From: Chitinophaga japonensis | GTDB lineage: Bacteria > Bacteroidota > Bacteroidia > Chitinophagales > Chitinophagaceae | Reading direction: 5' to 3' | Length of the DNA: 64,000 nucleotides | Assembly (NCBI RefSeq): GCF_007830125.1 | Contig: NZ_VLLG01000003.1 | Coordinates: 238,247-302,246 of the forward strand | Part shown: piece after piece, positions 8,430 through 16,590 of the stretch | Numbering within the stretch: the stretch's first letter is position 1 | Layout of the letters: each line of letters begins with the position of its first letter | Notes under the pieces: generated by a model | What the model saw: the letters and a program-made list of their open reading frames with translations, nothing else | Told to the model about the DNA's origin: nothing | Database searches by the model: none | Made by a program: the position numbers and the translations under genes

Positions 8430-9557
8430 TTACACCCGCACGTATATGCGTTTCCTGTCCAACCACCAGCCTACGCTCCAGCACAGCAGCATGAACACTA
8501 CTGCAAATAGTAGTGAGCCTACCTTGCCCGGCGCCACCGGTTGAAAGATATGCATATTGATCCACGCATACACGGATGTGCCCGGCCCGGCCTGGAAAAA
8601 GAACAGGAAGATCACCAATACTTCGGACAGGAGGTAAAGGAACAAGGGGTTTTTCCCGAATATGGTAAAGAAGCCGGTCCACCCGCTGCGGTGTTTAAGG
8701 TCGATGATATAGATCAGTAATGACAGGAGCAGCAGGTCAATCCCCACGGCATACAGTACATAGGAGCTGGTCCATATTTTTTTGTTGACAGGCAGCGCCA
8801 GGTTCCACAACTGCGCCAGTATGATCAGTACTACGCCTACGGCGGCCAGCCTTGTAACGCCTTTGGCGGTTTTCCCCTGCTGTTGTATAAACAGTCCCGT
8901 GTAATAACCCGCCACCACGTTCACAATAGCGGGCAGGGTGCTGAGCAGTCCTTCCGGGTCAAAGGGAAAGCCCTCGCCCTTGTACAGGTGCCGGTCGCCC
9001 ATCACCATACGGTCAAACTGAAGCACCGCATTACCGTGCAGGCTATACGGATCGCCGGGCTGCCCATAGGCCCACAGGATCAGCCAGTAACCCAGCAGCA
9101 GGGCGGCGGATAGTCCCCACACCAGCCTTTCCGGCAGGAAGTGGATCATCAGCGCAGCCAGGCCATAGCAAATGGCTATACGCTGCAGCACGCCCAGGAT
9201 GCGCGTATCGCCAATGGGAATGAACTCCCAGCCGCCGCCCGCGGAATGGCGCACAAAGGGGAGCCAGTACATCAGGAATCCCAGCAAGAAAATAAGGAGC
9301 GTTCTGCGGAATATCTTTGCTACAACCGCCGCATGATCCATTTGTGCAAACTTGCGCATGCTGAAGCTCATGGCATTGCCCACCGCAAAAAGAAAAGACG
9401 GGAATACCAGGTCCGTGGGCGTGCAGCCGTGCCAGCGGGCATGGTTCAGCGGGCCAAATACATCGCTGGTACCAGGCGTATTTACAATGATCATGAAACA
9501 GACGGTCATGCCGCGGAAAACATCCAGCGGTAAAAAGCGTTGTGGTGCTGACGACAT
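8430..9557 (-). CDS. Multipass acyltransferase, HGSNAT/DUF5009-like
   Basis: A 375-residue integral membrane protein with about ten hydrophobic segments. The start LPLDVFRGMTVCFMIIVN followed by FPSFLFAVGNAMSFS is the hallmark of the heparan-alpha-glucosaminide N-acetyltransferase-like family (also called DUF5009 or NagX-like in Bacteroidota). These are thought to acetylate or transport amino sugars across the inner membrane. The NagX name is from genomic association with GlcNAc catabolism in other bacteria and is not proven here. The gene is divergent from the LacI regulator at 9636 with a 78-bp shared upstream region, so LacI control is plausible. Confidence 0.85.
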   Translation of the reverse strand: MSSAPQRFLPLDVFRGMTVCFMIIVNTPGTSDVFGPLNHARWHGCTPTDLVFPSFLFAVGNAMSFSMRKFAQMDHAAVVAKIFRRTLLIFLLGFLMYWLPFVRHSAGGGWEFIPIGDTRILGVLQRIAICYGLAALMIHFLPERLVWGLSAALLLGYWLILWAYGQPGDPYSLHGNAVLQFDRMVMGDRHLYKGEGFPFDPEGLLSTLPAIVNVVAGYYTGLFIQQQGKTAKGVTRLAAVGVVLIILAQLWNLALPVNKKIWTSSYVLYAVGIDLLLLSLLIYIIDLKHRSGWTGFFTIFGKNPLFLYLLSEVLVIFLFFFQAGPGTSVYAWINMHIFQPVAPGKVGSLLFAVVFMLLCWSVGWWLDRKRIYVRV

Positions 9558-9635
9558 AATGATGAAGGAATTAATTTCGAATAATACATAAAAAACACTG
9601 TTTTTCCTACATTAGCGCCAAATCTCAACACACAG

Positions 9636-10688
9636 GTGAGCCGGAAAGTAACTATTGCGGATATTGCGAGGGAACTAAACCTCACGGGTGCTACCGTATC
9701 GCGGGCGCTGAACAACCGGCCGGGTACCAGCGAAAGCACCCGGCGGCTGGTGCAGGCCACGGCGGAGCGCATGCGCTACCAGCGCGACCGCATTGCGTAT
9801 TCCCTCCGCTCCGGCCGCAGCCACATTATCGGCGTGATCATTCCCAGCGCGGAGATCAATTTTTTCGGCTCGGTCATACACGGTATAGAAAACATGGCCA
9901 ACCAGCACGGGTACAATGTGCTGATCTACCAGTCCAACGAGCTGCCGGCATTTGAGCGAAAAGGGATCGCCACCTTCCTGGGCACCCGGGTGGATGGCAT
10001 CCTGGCCTCCATTGCCAAAGAGACCACGGATTTCCGGCATTACCTGGAAGTGAAGGAGCGGGGCCTGCCCCTGGTGTTCTTTGACCGGGCCAATGACAGC
10101 CTGCATATTCCTTCCGTGGTGGTAGACGATTTCAAGGGCGCCTGGTATGCCACGGAACACCTGGTACACCAGGGCTACCGCCGCATTGCGCACATCGCCG
10201 GGCAGCAGCATCTCAAAATATTCCGCGACCGGCTGGAAGGGTACAAGGCCGCCCTGGCCGCCAACAACCTGCCGGTAGACGATACCCTGATCTACTACGG
10301 TAACGTATCCATTGAAGCGGGCAGGCAGGCTGTTCGCCACCTCCTGGCGCAGGCCCGTCCACCGGATGCAGTATTTGCCGTGGAGGACTTTTCCGCCCTT
10401 GGCGCCATCAAAGAGTTGAAGGACCGGCAGGTCAGCATTCCCGGAGAATTTGGGGTGATCGGCTTTGCCAACGAGGCGTTCGGCGAGCATATTACCCCCA
10501 GCCTGAGCAGCATTGACCAGCAAACTGTGCAAATGGGCAAAGAGGCTTTTAAGCTGCTGCTGGAAATGATAGAGGGGGGCGCCGGCCAGGTGCAGCACCA
10601 CACCAAGTCCCGTATTATCCTGGAGCCGGTGCCAGTATTCCGGCAGTCCAGCCTGAGAAGGCCCTTGCATGGCGGGCAGCAGCCCTGA
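9636..10688 (+). CDS. LacI/GalR family transcriptional regulator
   Basis: The 350-residue protein begins with the LacI helix-turn-helix (VTIADIARELNLTGATVSRALNNR, split here for length; residues 5-28), followed by the hinge helix region RIAYSLRSGRS and a periplasmic-binding-protein-like effector domain (residues 60-340; IGVIIPSAEINFFGSVIHGIE). The start is a GTG at 9636; no ATG in frame upstream would be compatible. It lies immediately upstream of galK, which carries two perfect 12-bp CG-centred palindromes, and divergent from an acyltransferase gene. The simplest reading is a repressor or activator of galK and possibly the divergent gene, responding to a galactose-related sugar. The effector is inferred. 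Confidence 0.93.
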   Translation: MSRKVTIADIARELNLTGATVSRALNNRPGTSESTRRLVQATAERMRYQRDRIAYSLRSGRSHIIGVIIPSAEINFFGSVIHGIENMANQHGYNVLIYQSNELPAFERKGIATFLGTRVDGILASIAKETTDFRHYLEVKERGLPLVFFDRANDSLHIPSVVVDDFKGAWYATEHLVHQGYRRIAHIAGQQHLKIFRDRLEGYKAALAANNLPVDDTLIYYGNVSIEAGRQAVRHLLAQARPPDAVFAVEDFSALGAIKELKDRQVSIPGEFGVIGFANEAFGEHITPSLSSIDQQTVQMGKEAFKLLLEMIEGGAGQVQHHTKSRIILEPVPVFRQSSLRRPLHGGQQP

Positions 10689-10691
10689 CCA

Positions 10692-10720
10692 GAGCCCCCG
10701 GGGCAGACATGCCCCGGCTC
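10692..10720 (+). terminator. GC-rich hairpin after the LacI gene
   Basis: The arms CCGGGGCA (10698-10705) and TGCCCCGG (10110 offset: 10710-10717) pair perfectly around a 4-nt loop GACA, and GAGCC/GGCTC can extend the stem with a small bulge. It begins 4 nt after the LacI stop. There is only a weak T-tract (ATTTGG), so termination strength is uncertain, but it separates the regulator from galK. Confidence 0.6.
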
Positions 10721-10736
10721 ATTTGGAAATTATGAG

Positions 10737-10748
10737 GTAATCGATTAC
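10737..10748. promoter_or_regulatory. LacI-type operator palindrome 1 upstream of galK
   Basis: A perfect 12-bp palindrome, GTAATCGATTAC, with the central CG typical of LacI-family operators. It repeats exactly at 10794-10805; the centres are 57 bp apart. The cognate regulator is probably the LacI gene just upstream. Confidence 0.7.
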
Positions 10749-10793
10749 TTTTATTTACGAAAGCGTTATGATAAAACCCTTGTTTTTAGTAAC

Positions 10794-10805
10794 GTAATCG
10801 ATTAC
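10794..10805. promoter_or_regulatory. LacI-type operator palindrome 2 upstream of galK
   Basis: Second identical copy of GTAATCGATTAC, ending 38 bp before the galK start codon. Paired sites at this spacing could allow cooperative binding or a short loop around the promoter. Confidence 0.7.
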
Positions 10806-10843
10806 AGCAAGTAACTAAAAACAACGAAAAAAAGCAATTCCAC

Positions 10844-12034
10844 ATGCATTTGCAAGAGATCCAGGCTTCCGTTCAACCGTCCGCTCACCCGGCTGCTGCC
10901 CTGCAGCAATTCTGTAAAGCAAATTTCAGCACTGCGCCCCTGCTGGTGCGCGCGCCGGGCCGTATTAACCTGATAGGGGAGCATACCGATTATAACAATG
11001 GCTTTGTGCTGCCGGCCGCTATTGATAAAGGCATTTACCTGGGCATTATTAAACGGGACGACCGGCAGTTGCGTTTTCATGCGCTGGACCTGGACGATCA
11101 CTACAGTGGCAGCCTGGATACCCTGCAGCCCAGCAAACAACACTGGCCCGACTATTTACAGGGTGTGGTTCAGCAACTGATGCAAAGAGGGTACCCCATT
11201 TCCGGCTTTGAATGTGCTTTTGGCGGCAACATTCCGCAGGGAGCCGGCCTTTCATCGTCTGCGGCGCTGGAATGCGCCGTGCTGTTTGCCCTCAACCAGT
11301 TGTTTGAGCTGAACATTTCCACTATGGACATGGCACGTATTGCACAGGCTGCGGAGAATAATTTCGTGGGCGTGCGCTGTGGCATCATGGACCAGTTTGC
11401 CAGCCTTTTTGGCAAGCGCCAGCACCTGGTAAAGCTGGACTGTGCTACACTGGAGCATGAATACATTCCTTTCCGCTTTGACGATATCAGCCTGGTGCTG
11501 CTCGATACCCAGGTAAAGCACTCCCTGGCTTCCTCCGAATACAACACCCGCCGCGCAGAATGCGAACAGGGCGTGATGCTGGTACGCCAGCACCACCCGG
11601 AAGTGGATAGCCTGCGCAAAGTGAGCATGGATATGCTGGACGCTTATGTAAAACCGCACAACGCCGTTACGTATAACCGTTGCCGCTATGTAGTGGAAGA
11701 GATACAGCGCCTGCAGGATGCCTGTACCGACCTGCTGCGGAATGACCTGTACGCCTTCGGGCAGCGGATGTGGGCCACCCACGAAGGGCTGAGCAAGCTG
11801 TATGACGTAAGCTGCGCGGAACTGAACTGGCTGGCGGATATGGCAGCCGGGCAGGCCGGCGTGCTGGGCGCACGCATGATGGGCGGCGGCTTTGGCGGCT
11901 GTACTATCAATATTGTGCAGAAGGACGCCGTGAACGATCTTATTGCCAAAGCAAGCCAGGGTTACCAGCAACAATTCAACATACCGTTAAAGGCATATGT
12001 GACCAGTATAGAGGATGGAGCGGGGCTTTTTTAA
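10844..12034 (+). CDS. galK: Galactokinase
   Basis: A 396-residue GHMP kinase that phosphorylates D-galactose to galactose 1-phosphate with ATP, the first committed step of the Leloir pathway. All three family motifs are present: the galactose-binding GRINLIGEHTDYNNG near residue 38-52, the ATP-binding IPQGAGLSSSAALE near residue 130, and the C-terminal MMGGGFGGCTI near residue 345. The length equals that of typical bacterial enzymes. Two palindromic operators precede it and a LacI regulator gene lies upstream. No galT, galE or galM is visible in the window. A short GGGCTT/AAGCCC hairpin straddles the stop codon (12023-12038) between this and the convergent receptor gene and may serve both as terminator. 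Confidence 0.97.
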   Translation: MHLQEIQASVQPSAHPAAALQQFCKANFSTAPLLVRAPGRINLIGEHTDYNNGFVLPAAIDKGIYLGIIKRDDRQLRFHALDLDDHYSGSLDTLQPSKQHWPDYLQGVVQQLMQRGYPISGFECAFGGNIPQGAGLSSSAALECAVLFALNQLFELNISTMDMARIAQAAENNFVGVRCGIMDQFASLFGKRQHLVKLDCATLEHEYIPFRFDDISLVLLDTQVKHSLASSEYNTRRAECEQGVMLVRQHHPEVDSLRKVSMDMLDAYVKPHNAVTYNRCRYVVEEIQRLQDACTDLLRNDLYAFGQRMWATHEGLSKLYDVSCAELNWLADMAAGQAGVLGARMMGGGFGGCTINIVQKDAVNDLIAKASQGYQQQFNIPLKAYVTSIEDGAGLF

Positions 12035-12046
12035 GCCCGTTACCCA

Positions 12047-14110
12047 TTACAGCATCAAAGAAACGCCGCCAAAATAGTTCCTGCCGGGGGCCGGGTTGTA
12101 AAACCGCTGGCCAAACGCATTCAGGTCGTTGCCCAGGCTGTAGTACTGGTTCAGTACATTATCCGATCCCACGAAAACGGCCACACGGCATTTGCCGCGG
12201 TGCGGCACTTCCCAGCCTGCCTTGCACTGTACCAGGTGGTAAGCGCTGGCATAGGCGGTATTGGCGTCATTCAGCGGGATACGGCTGGTAAAGTTATGCT
12301 GGCCAAACAGGTACACGCCGGCCGGCAACCGCACCAGCAGGCTGTTTACCAGCACATGGCCGGGCACGCCGGTCAGGTTGTTGCCGGAATGATCTGCTCC
12401 CGCGCTGTTGTAATCCCTGAATCGGAAATGGCTGTAGGTATAGCTGCTCTGCCATTGCAATCCCTGCATAATGCCGTGCCTGCGCGGGGCCAGTATCCAC
12501 AGCATTCCCTGGGCTTCCACGCCTGCCTGGTTTGTGCCGCCGGCGTTGGTGAAGTACTCCGTACCGTCGTCACGCAACTGCCGTACAATGGCGTCCTGCA
12601 TCCGGTAATAATATACGGAGGCATCCAGCCAGTAACGGTTGCGCCGCCCGGAAAGGCGCAGCCCGGCCTCATGGTTCCAGCCGGTTTCCGCCTGCAGGGC
12701 GGTATTGATAATATTATCGGAGGCGCGCACCTCGGCAATGGCAGGCGGGGAGTAGCCCCTGCTTAGGGTCAGCCGGGCCGCCAGCGCGGGTGTGATGAGG
12801 TAGGACAGGGAGAAGCGGGGCATGAGTTGCGGGCTGAATTTCCGCGTGCTGTCTCCTTTGGAGGGCTCATTAAAAGTGTACCGGTAATAGTTCAGGCTTA
12901 CGGCTGCTTCCCATATCCATCTTTCGTGCAGGCGCACACTGAGGCTGGTAAAGTAAAAGTGCTGCTGCGCTTTCAGCTTGTCCGCCGCCTGTACCGTATC
13001 CCGTACACCGCCCCGGTTACCGTAGTTAATGATATCGGAAGTAGTGCCCTGCCATTCCAGGCCGGTATTCCAGTTCAGGCGCAGGCCCGTTCCTGTAATA
13101 GGTTGGTCATGCAGGGAAAGGTAGGTGCGTAGCCCTGCCGTATTTTCATCGCGTGCTTCGTAGTTGGTGATAAAAGGATTTTCAAAGTGCGTGTTGGCCC
13201 CAAACACCGTGATCACATGCCGCCAGGCCGGGCTGATATTGGCCTCGTGCACCAGGCCGCCCTGGAAGGTACGGTTATAGATGCCGGCCTTTTGCTCCAC
13301 GGCTCCCGGCAGTGTAGCCGTGGCCGGCCGTGCAGCGCGCGGGTTGTGCTTGGCCTGCGCTTCCGTAAGTCCGCCGGGGGTGCGGTAGGAAAGATCGCTG
13401 TAGAAGGCCAGCAGCTTCAACTGGTTGCGTGCATTGTACTGCCACTGCTGGGCGGTTTGCATATAATATCTTTTCAGCGCGCTGTTCTGCCGGTAACCGT
13501 CTGCACGCTGGTAAGCCTGGTAGAGTTGGAGCCGGTAAGGGCCCCATTGCTGCTGCCAGCCCGCTTTTTCATGGAACAGGCCGTAGGAGCCGCCCTGGAT
13601 GCCGGCGTGCAGGTGATTGCTGTCCGTAGCCGGCGGGAACGGCTGCAGCCGGATCACGCCGCCGGAGTTGGCTCCAAACAGGCTGCCATCCGGGCCTTTC
13701 AGTATCTCCGCGCTTTGTATGCTGCCGGGGTCCGCCAGGTTCAGGTAAGTATTGCCGCCAGCATCGGTGAGCGGCATTTCATCCATATATATTTTCACAT
13801 TACGGATACCGAAAGGGGAGCGTAACAGGCTGCCTCTTACGGAAAGGCGGTAGCTGCCGGGGGAGCGTTCTTCCATTCGTACACCCGGCACCGTATTCAT
13901 GGCCGGCAGGAGGGTGATACCCGGTTGCAACTGGAATTGCCGGTTGCTGATCACGCTGGTGGAGGTGGGCACCTGTAGCAGGGTTTGTTTACGAAGATAG
14001 GCTTCCACTACAATCTCATGCAACTGGCGTGTAGCAGTATCAGCGGCACTTTGCGCAGCTATTTCCGTTACAGGCAGCAGGGCCGTAAGGAAAAAAACAA
14101 TTTGCTTCAT
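12047..14110 (-). CDS. TonB-dependent receptor, possibly PQQ transporter (PqqU-like)
   Basis: A 687-residue outer-membrane receptor with a signal peptide (LTALLPVTEIAAQ), a short TonB-box region (residues 25-45, LHEIVVEAYLR), a plug domain (about 45-160) and a 22-strand barrel ending in aromatic-rich GGVSLML. It has no CarboxypepD_reg or STN domain, so it is not SusC-like but of the small-cofactor/siderophore type. The plug contains RSPFGIRNVKIYMDEMPLT, which I think resembles the E. coli PqqU/YncD plug. The gene is 38 bp downstream of the PQQ-type sugar dehydrogenase gene and near a divergent tonB-like gene, which supports uptake of the PQQ cofactor. Family is sure; substrate is inference. 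Confidence 0.9.
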   Translation of the reverse strand: MKQIVFFLTALLPVTEIAAQSAADTATRQLHEIVVEAYLRKQTLLQVPTSTSVISNRQFQLQPGITLLPAMNTVPGVRMEERSPGSYRLSVRGSLLRSPFGIRNVKIYMDEMPLTDAGGNTYLNLADPGSIQSAEILKGPDGSLFGANSGGVIRLQPFPPATDSNHLHAGIQGGSYGLFHEKAGWQQQWGPYRLQLYQAYQRADGYRQNSALKRYYMQTAQQWQYNARNQLKLLAFYSDLSYRTPGGLTEAQAKHNPRAARPATATLPGAVEQKAGIYNRTFQGGLVHEANISPAWRHVITVFGANTHFENPFITNYEARDENTAGLRTYLSLHDQPITGTGLRLNWNTGLEWQGTTSDIINYGNRGGVRDTVQAADKLKAQQHFYFTSLSVRLHERWIWEAAVSLNYYRYTFNEPSKGDSTRKFSPQLMPRFSLSYLITPALAARLTLSRGYSPPAIAEVRASDNIINTALQAETGWNHEAGLRLSGRRNRYWLDASVYYYRMQDAIVRQLRDDGTEYFTNAGGTNQAGVEAQGMLWILAPRRHGIMQGLQWQSSYTYSHFRFRDYNSAGADHSGNNLTGVPGHVLVNSLLVRLPAGVYLFGQHNFTSRIPLNDANTAYASAYHLVQCKAGWEVPHRGKCRVAVFVGSDNVLNQYYSLGNDLNAFGQRFYNPAPGRNYFGGVSLML

Positions 14111-14148
14111 ACAGGGAACTAATGTAGAGAATATTCCGCAGCTTGTGC

Positions 14149-15498
14149 TTAATTATTGGATGTATGGGATACCCGCCACACGGTGTTGCCGGCATCATCT
14201 GCTACCAGCAATGCGCCATCTGCTGCTACTGCTACCCCTACCGGTCTGCCGTATACCCTGGCATCCGCGGAGTCTGCAATAAAGCCGGTCAGGAAATTTT
14301 CCGGGGGGCCGGCGGGCTGCCCGTTACTGAAAGGCACAAACACCACTTTGTAACCTGCCAGCACGCTGCTGTTCCAGGAACCGCGCTGTCCTATGAAAGC
14401 GCCACTGCGGTACCTGTCCGGGAATGTGCTGCCATCGTAAAAAGTAAGGCCCAGCGAGGCGGTATGAGAGGGCAGGGGCACGTCCGGCACCAGTGCCTGG
14501 CTCACCAGGTCGGGCCGCGGCGTTACTTTTACCTGTGGGTCTATATGGCCGCCAAAGTAGGAGTAGGGCCAGCCGTAGAAGCCACCCGGCTCTACATGGG
14601 TAAGATAGTCCGGCACCAGGTGGTCGCCCAGCTCATCCCGTTCATTTACCACCGTCCATAATACATTTGTTCCGGGCGCCCAATCCATGCCCACGGGGTT
14701 GCGCAGGCCGCTGGCGTACACGCGCTCACCGCTGCCGTCGGGGTTTATTTCCAGTATGTTGGCGCGGCGTACTTCCTCTTTCATGCCATGCTCTGCTGCA
14801 TTGCTGGCGGAGCCTACAGCGATGTATATTTTGGAGCCATCGGCACTGGCGATAATATTACGCGTCCAGTGGTTGTTGTAGCCGCCTTTGGGCAGGTCCA
14901 GTATTTTCTTCCCTTTGCCGCTGATGCTGGTTTGCCCCTGCTGGTAGGGAAACACCAGCAGTTCGCCGGTGTTGGCTACATAAAATTTATCATCCAGTAT
15001 CAGCATACCGAAAGGCTGGTCCAGGTCGTCCATAAAAATGGTCCGGAGGTCCGGTACCCCGTCTTTCGTTGTGTCCCTGAATAGCGTGATCCTGTCGGCG
15101 CTGGAGGTTTCGTAACCGGATTGCTCCTTGCCCGTGGCAATGGATTTAACCCTTTCTATAGGCCCCATCCTGGTATTGGCTTCCGCCACCAGCACATCGC
15201 CATTAGGCGCAATATAGATCCAGCGCGGATTTATCAGGCTGTCGCTGAATTTGGTAACGGTGAAGCCCGCAGGGGGCACGGGTTTTTTATCTGCAGGCCA
15301 GCCCAGCACTTCACTGTAGTTCTTTACGGATTTAGTGGCATAGGGAGCAGGCAGGTCAGTAGTGTCTACTATGTTGCCGGTGGTATCGCCCCGGTCTGCA
15401 ACCACGGTACTGTCCGCCGCATTGTTCCGGGAAGCATTGTTACAGGCTGCGACTGCCAGTAGTGATCCGGTGCCTAGTAGGGTCAGCAGGTGTTTCAT
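14149..15498 (-). CDS. PQQ-dependent sugar (sorbosone-type) dehydrogenase lipoprotein
   Basis: A 449-residue lipoprotein: the start at 15498 gives MKHLLTLLGTGSLLAVAAC with Cys19 in a lipobox; a longer in-frame start at 15597 would put a non-signal stretch in front. After a low-complexity linker (AADSTVVADRGDTTG) the body is a six-bladed beta-propeller of the GSDH/L-sorbosone dehydrogenase family, with NPRWIYIAPNGDVLVAE, GLRNPVGMDWAPGT and EPGGFYGWPYSYFG as typical blade motifs. Such enzymes oxidise aldoses or sorbosone in the periplasm using pyrroloquinoline quinone and pass electrons to the respiratory chain. No pqq biosynthesis gene is in the window, so PQQ would have to be made elsewhere or imported. 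Confidence 0.88.
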   Translation of the reverse strand: MKHLLTLLGTGSLLAVAACNNASRNNAADSTVVADRGDTTGNIVDTTDLPAPYATKSVKNYSEVLGWPADKKPVPPAGFTVTKFSDSLINPRWIYIAPNGDVLVAEANTRMGPIERVKSIATGKEQSGYETSSADRITLFRDTTKDGVPDLRTIFMDDLDQPFGMLILDDKFYVANTGELLVFPYQQGQTSISGKGKKILDLPKGGYNNHWTRNIIASADGSKIYIAVGSASNAAEHGMKEEVRRANILEINPDGSGERVYASGLRNPVGMDWAPGTNVLWTVVNERDELGDHLVPDYLTHVEPGGFYGWPYSYFGGHIDPQVKVTPRPDLVSQALVPDVPLPSHTASLGLTFYDGSTFPDRYRSGAFIGQRGSWNSSVLAGYKVVFVPFSNGQPAGPPENFLTGFIADSADARVYGRPVGVAVAADGALLVADDAGNTVWRVSHTSNN

Positions 15499-15617
15499 GC
15501 AGTAAGGATTTTGTACCGGTATTGTGTCGCAATTATTTTGCCATAGCCGTCTTTTTTTTCTTGCCGTTTGCATATGGAAAATAACTGCACCCGGCATCTG
15601 ATTAGAAACACCACTTT

Positions 15618-16463
15618 ATGAACACAGCTACTATCCCCGTCACCGATTTCCTTGACATCCTCTTTGATGGAAGGAACAAGGAATACGGCGCGTATGCTTT
15701 ACGCCGTAAGTATGACCAGCGGGTACGCAATGCCATGCTGGGCACTGCTTCCATTGTGCTGGTGGTCATTGCCGGCTATGTGATCAATAACCGGCTGCTG
15801 GTATCTGGAACGCACATACGAAGTTTGCCGCCTGCCATTGCGCCCATTCGCCCCATTGATCCTTTAATAGAGGAGGCCAAACCGCTTCCTCCCCCGCCGG
15901 CCCTTCCATCCAGTTCCCCGCCTCCTGTTAAGCCCAGTATAAAGTTTGTAAATCCCGCCGTGGTAGCGGATGAAGCCGTAGCGCCGGAAGATGCGCCGCC
16001 TCCCATGGATGAGCTGACCATCAAAGCCGTGGGCGTTACCACTGCCGATGGTGTGGAGGATGGCATTGATCCAAGTCTGTTACCGGAGGGGCCGGGTACC
16101 GGTGTAATAGAAGCCCCGGTGCCCGCGCCGCGGGATGACCGGGAGAAGGTATTCACCGGCGTAGAGATACCGCCTTCCTTCCCCGGCGGCCTGGAGGCCC
16201 TGGCCAGGTACCTGGGCGACCATATCCGCTACCCGCACCTGGCGGCGGAGAACAATATTTCCGGCGTGGTGACGGTGCAGTTTGTAGTGGATTATGAAGG
16301 GAAGATCAAAGATGTAAAGGTCCTGAGCCTGCCCAGGGGCGGCGGCCTGGAAGAAGAAGCCACCCGCGTAATTAAGGCCATGCCCCGCTGGAAACCGGGC
16401 CGGCAAAACGGGCGCGCAGTGTCTGTCCTGTATTCCATACCCGTGAACTTCAGGTTGAATTAG
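15618..16463 (+). CDS. TonB-like energy transducer
   Basis: A 281-residue protein with a cytosolic N-terminus that contains the Bacteroidota-specific start motif (FLDILFDGRNKEYGAYALRR), one membrane helix at about 39-57, a proline-rich periplasmic spacer (KPLPPPPALPSSSPPPVKP) and a C-terminal TonB_C domain (about 190-281; YPHLAAENNISGVVTVQFVV). It would couple the proton-motive force to outer-membrane receptors. It is divergent from the PQQ-type dehydrogenase, with 119 bp between the start codons, and so may serve the receptor at 12047. No exbB/exbD is adjacent. The gene ends 3 bp before a heptad inverted array. Confidence 0.93.
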   Translation: MNTATIPVTDFLDILFDGRNKEYGAYALRRKYDQRVRNAMLGTASIVLVVIAGYVINNRLLVSGTHIRSLPPAIAPIRPIDPLIEEAKPLPPPPALPSSSPPPVKPSIKFVNPAVVADEAVAPEDAPPPMDELTIKAVGVTTADGVEDGIDPSLLPEGPGTGVIEAPVPAPRDDREKVFTGVEIPPSFPGGLEALARYLGDHIRYPHLAAENNISGVVTVQFVVDYEGKIKDVKVLSLPRGGGLEEEATRVIKAMPRWKPGRQNGRAVSVLYSIPVNFRLN

Positions 16464-16465
16464 AA

Positions 16466-16556
16466 CCGGCGAACGCTGAATGCATAACGCGAAACGCTCC
16501 CTGGGCCTGCGTTATGCATTCAGCGTTCAGCATTATGCTTTCTGCGCTTTTATTCG
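16466..16556. repeat. Inverted array of degenerate heptamers, family B
   Basis: A perfect 20-bp inverted repeat pairs 16471-16490 with 16509-16528 around an 18-nt loop. Both arms split into 7-nt words: left GCTGAAT, GCATAAC, GCGAAAC; right GTTATGC, ATTCAGC, GTTCAGC, ATTATGC, TTTCTGC. The right arm continues as heptads beyond the palindrome to about 16556. It lies between the tonB-like stop and ppc. The sequence is unrelated to the family A arrays but the period (7) and inverted layout are the same. Confidence 0.85.
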
Positions 16557-16590
16557 TATTTTTCGTGCGGGAATCAGCAAATCAGTAAGC

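Noticed and set aside
16480..16590. Extension of ppc by 37 codons
   Set aside because: The extension is made of heptad array words; the ATG at 16591 matches PEP carboxylase length.
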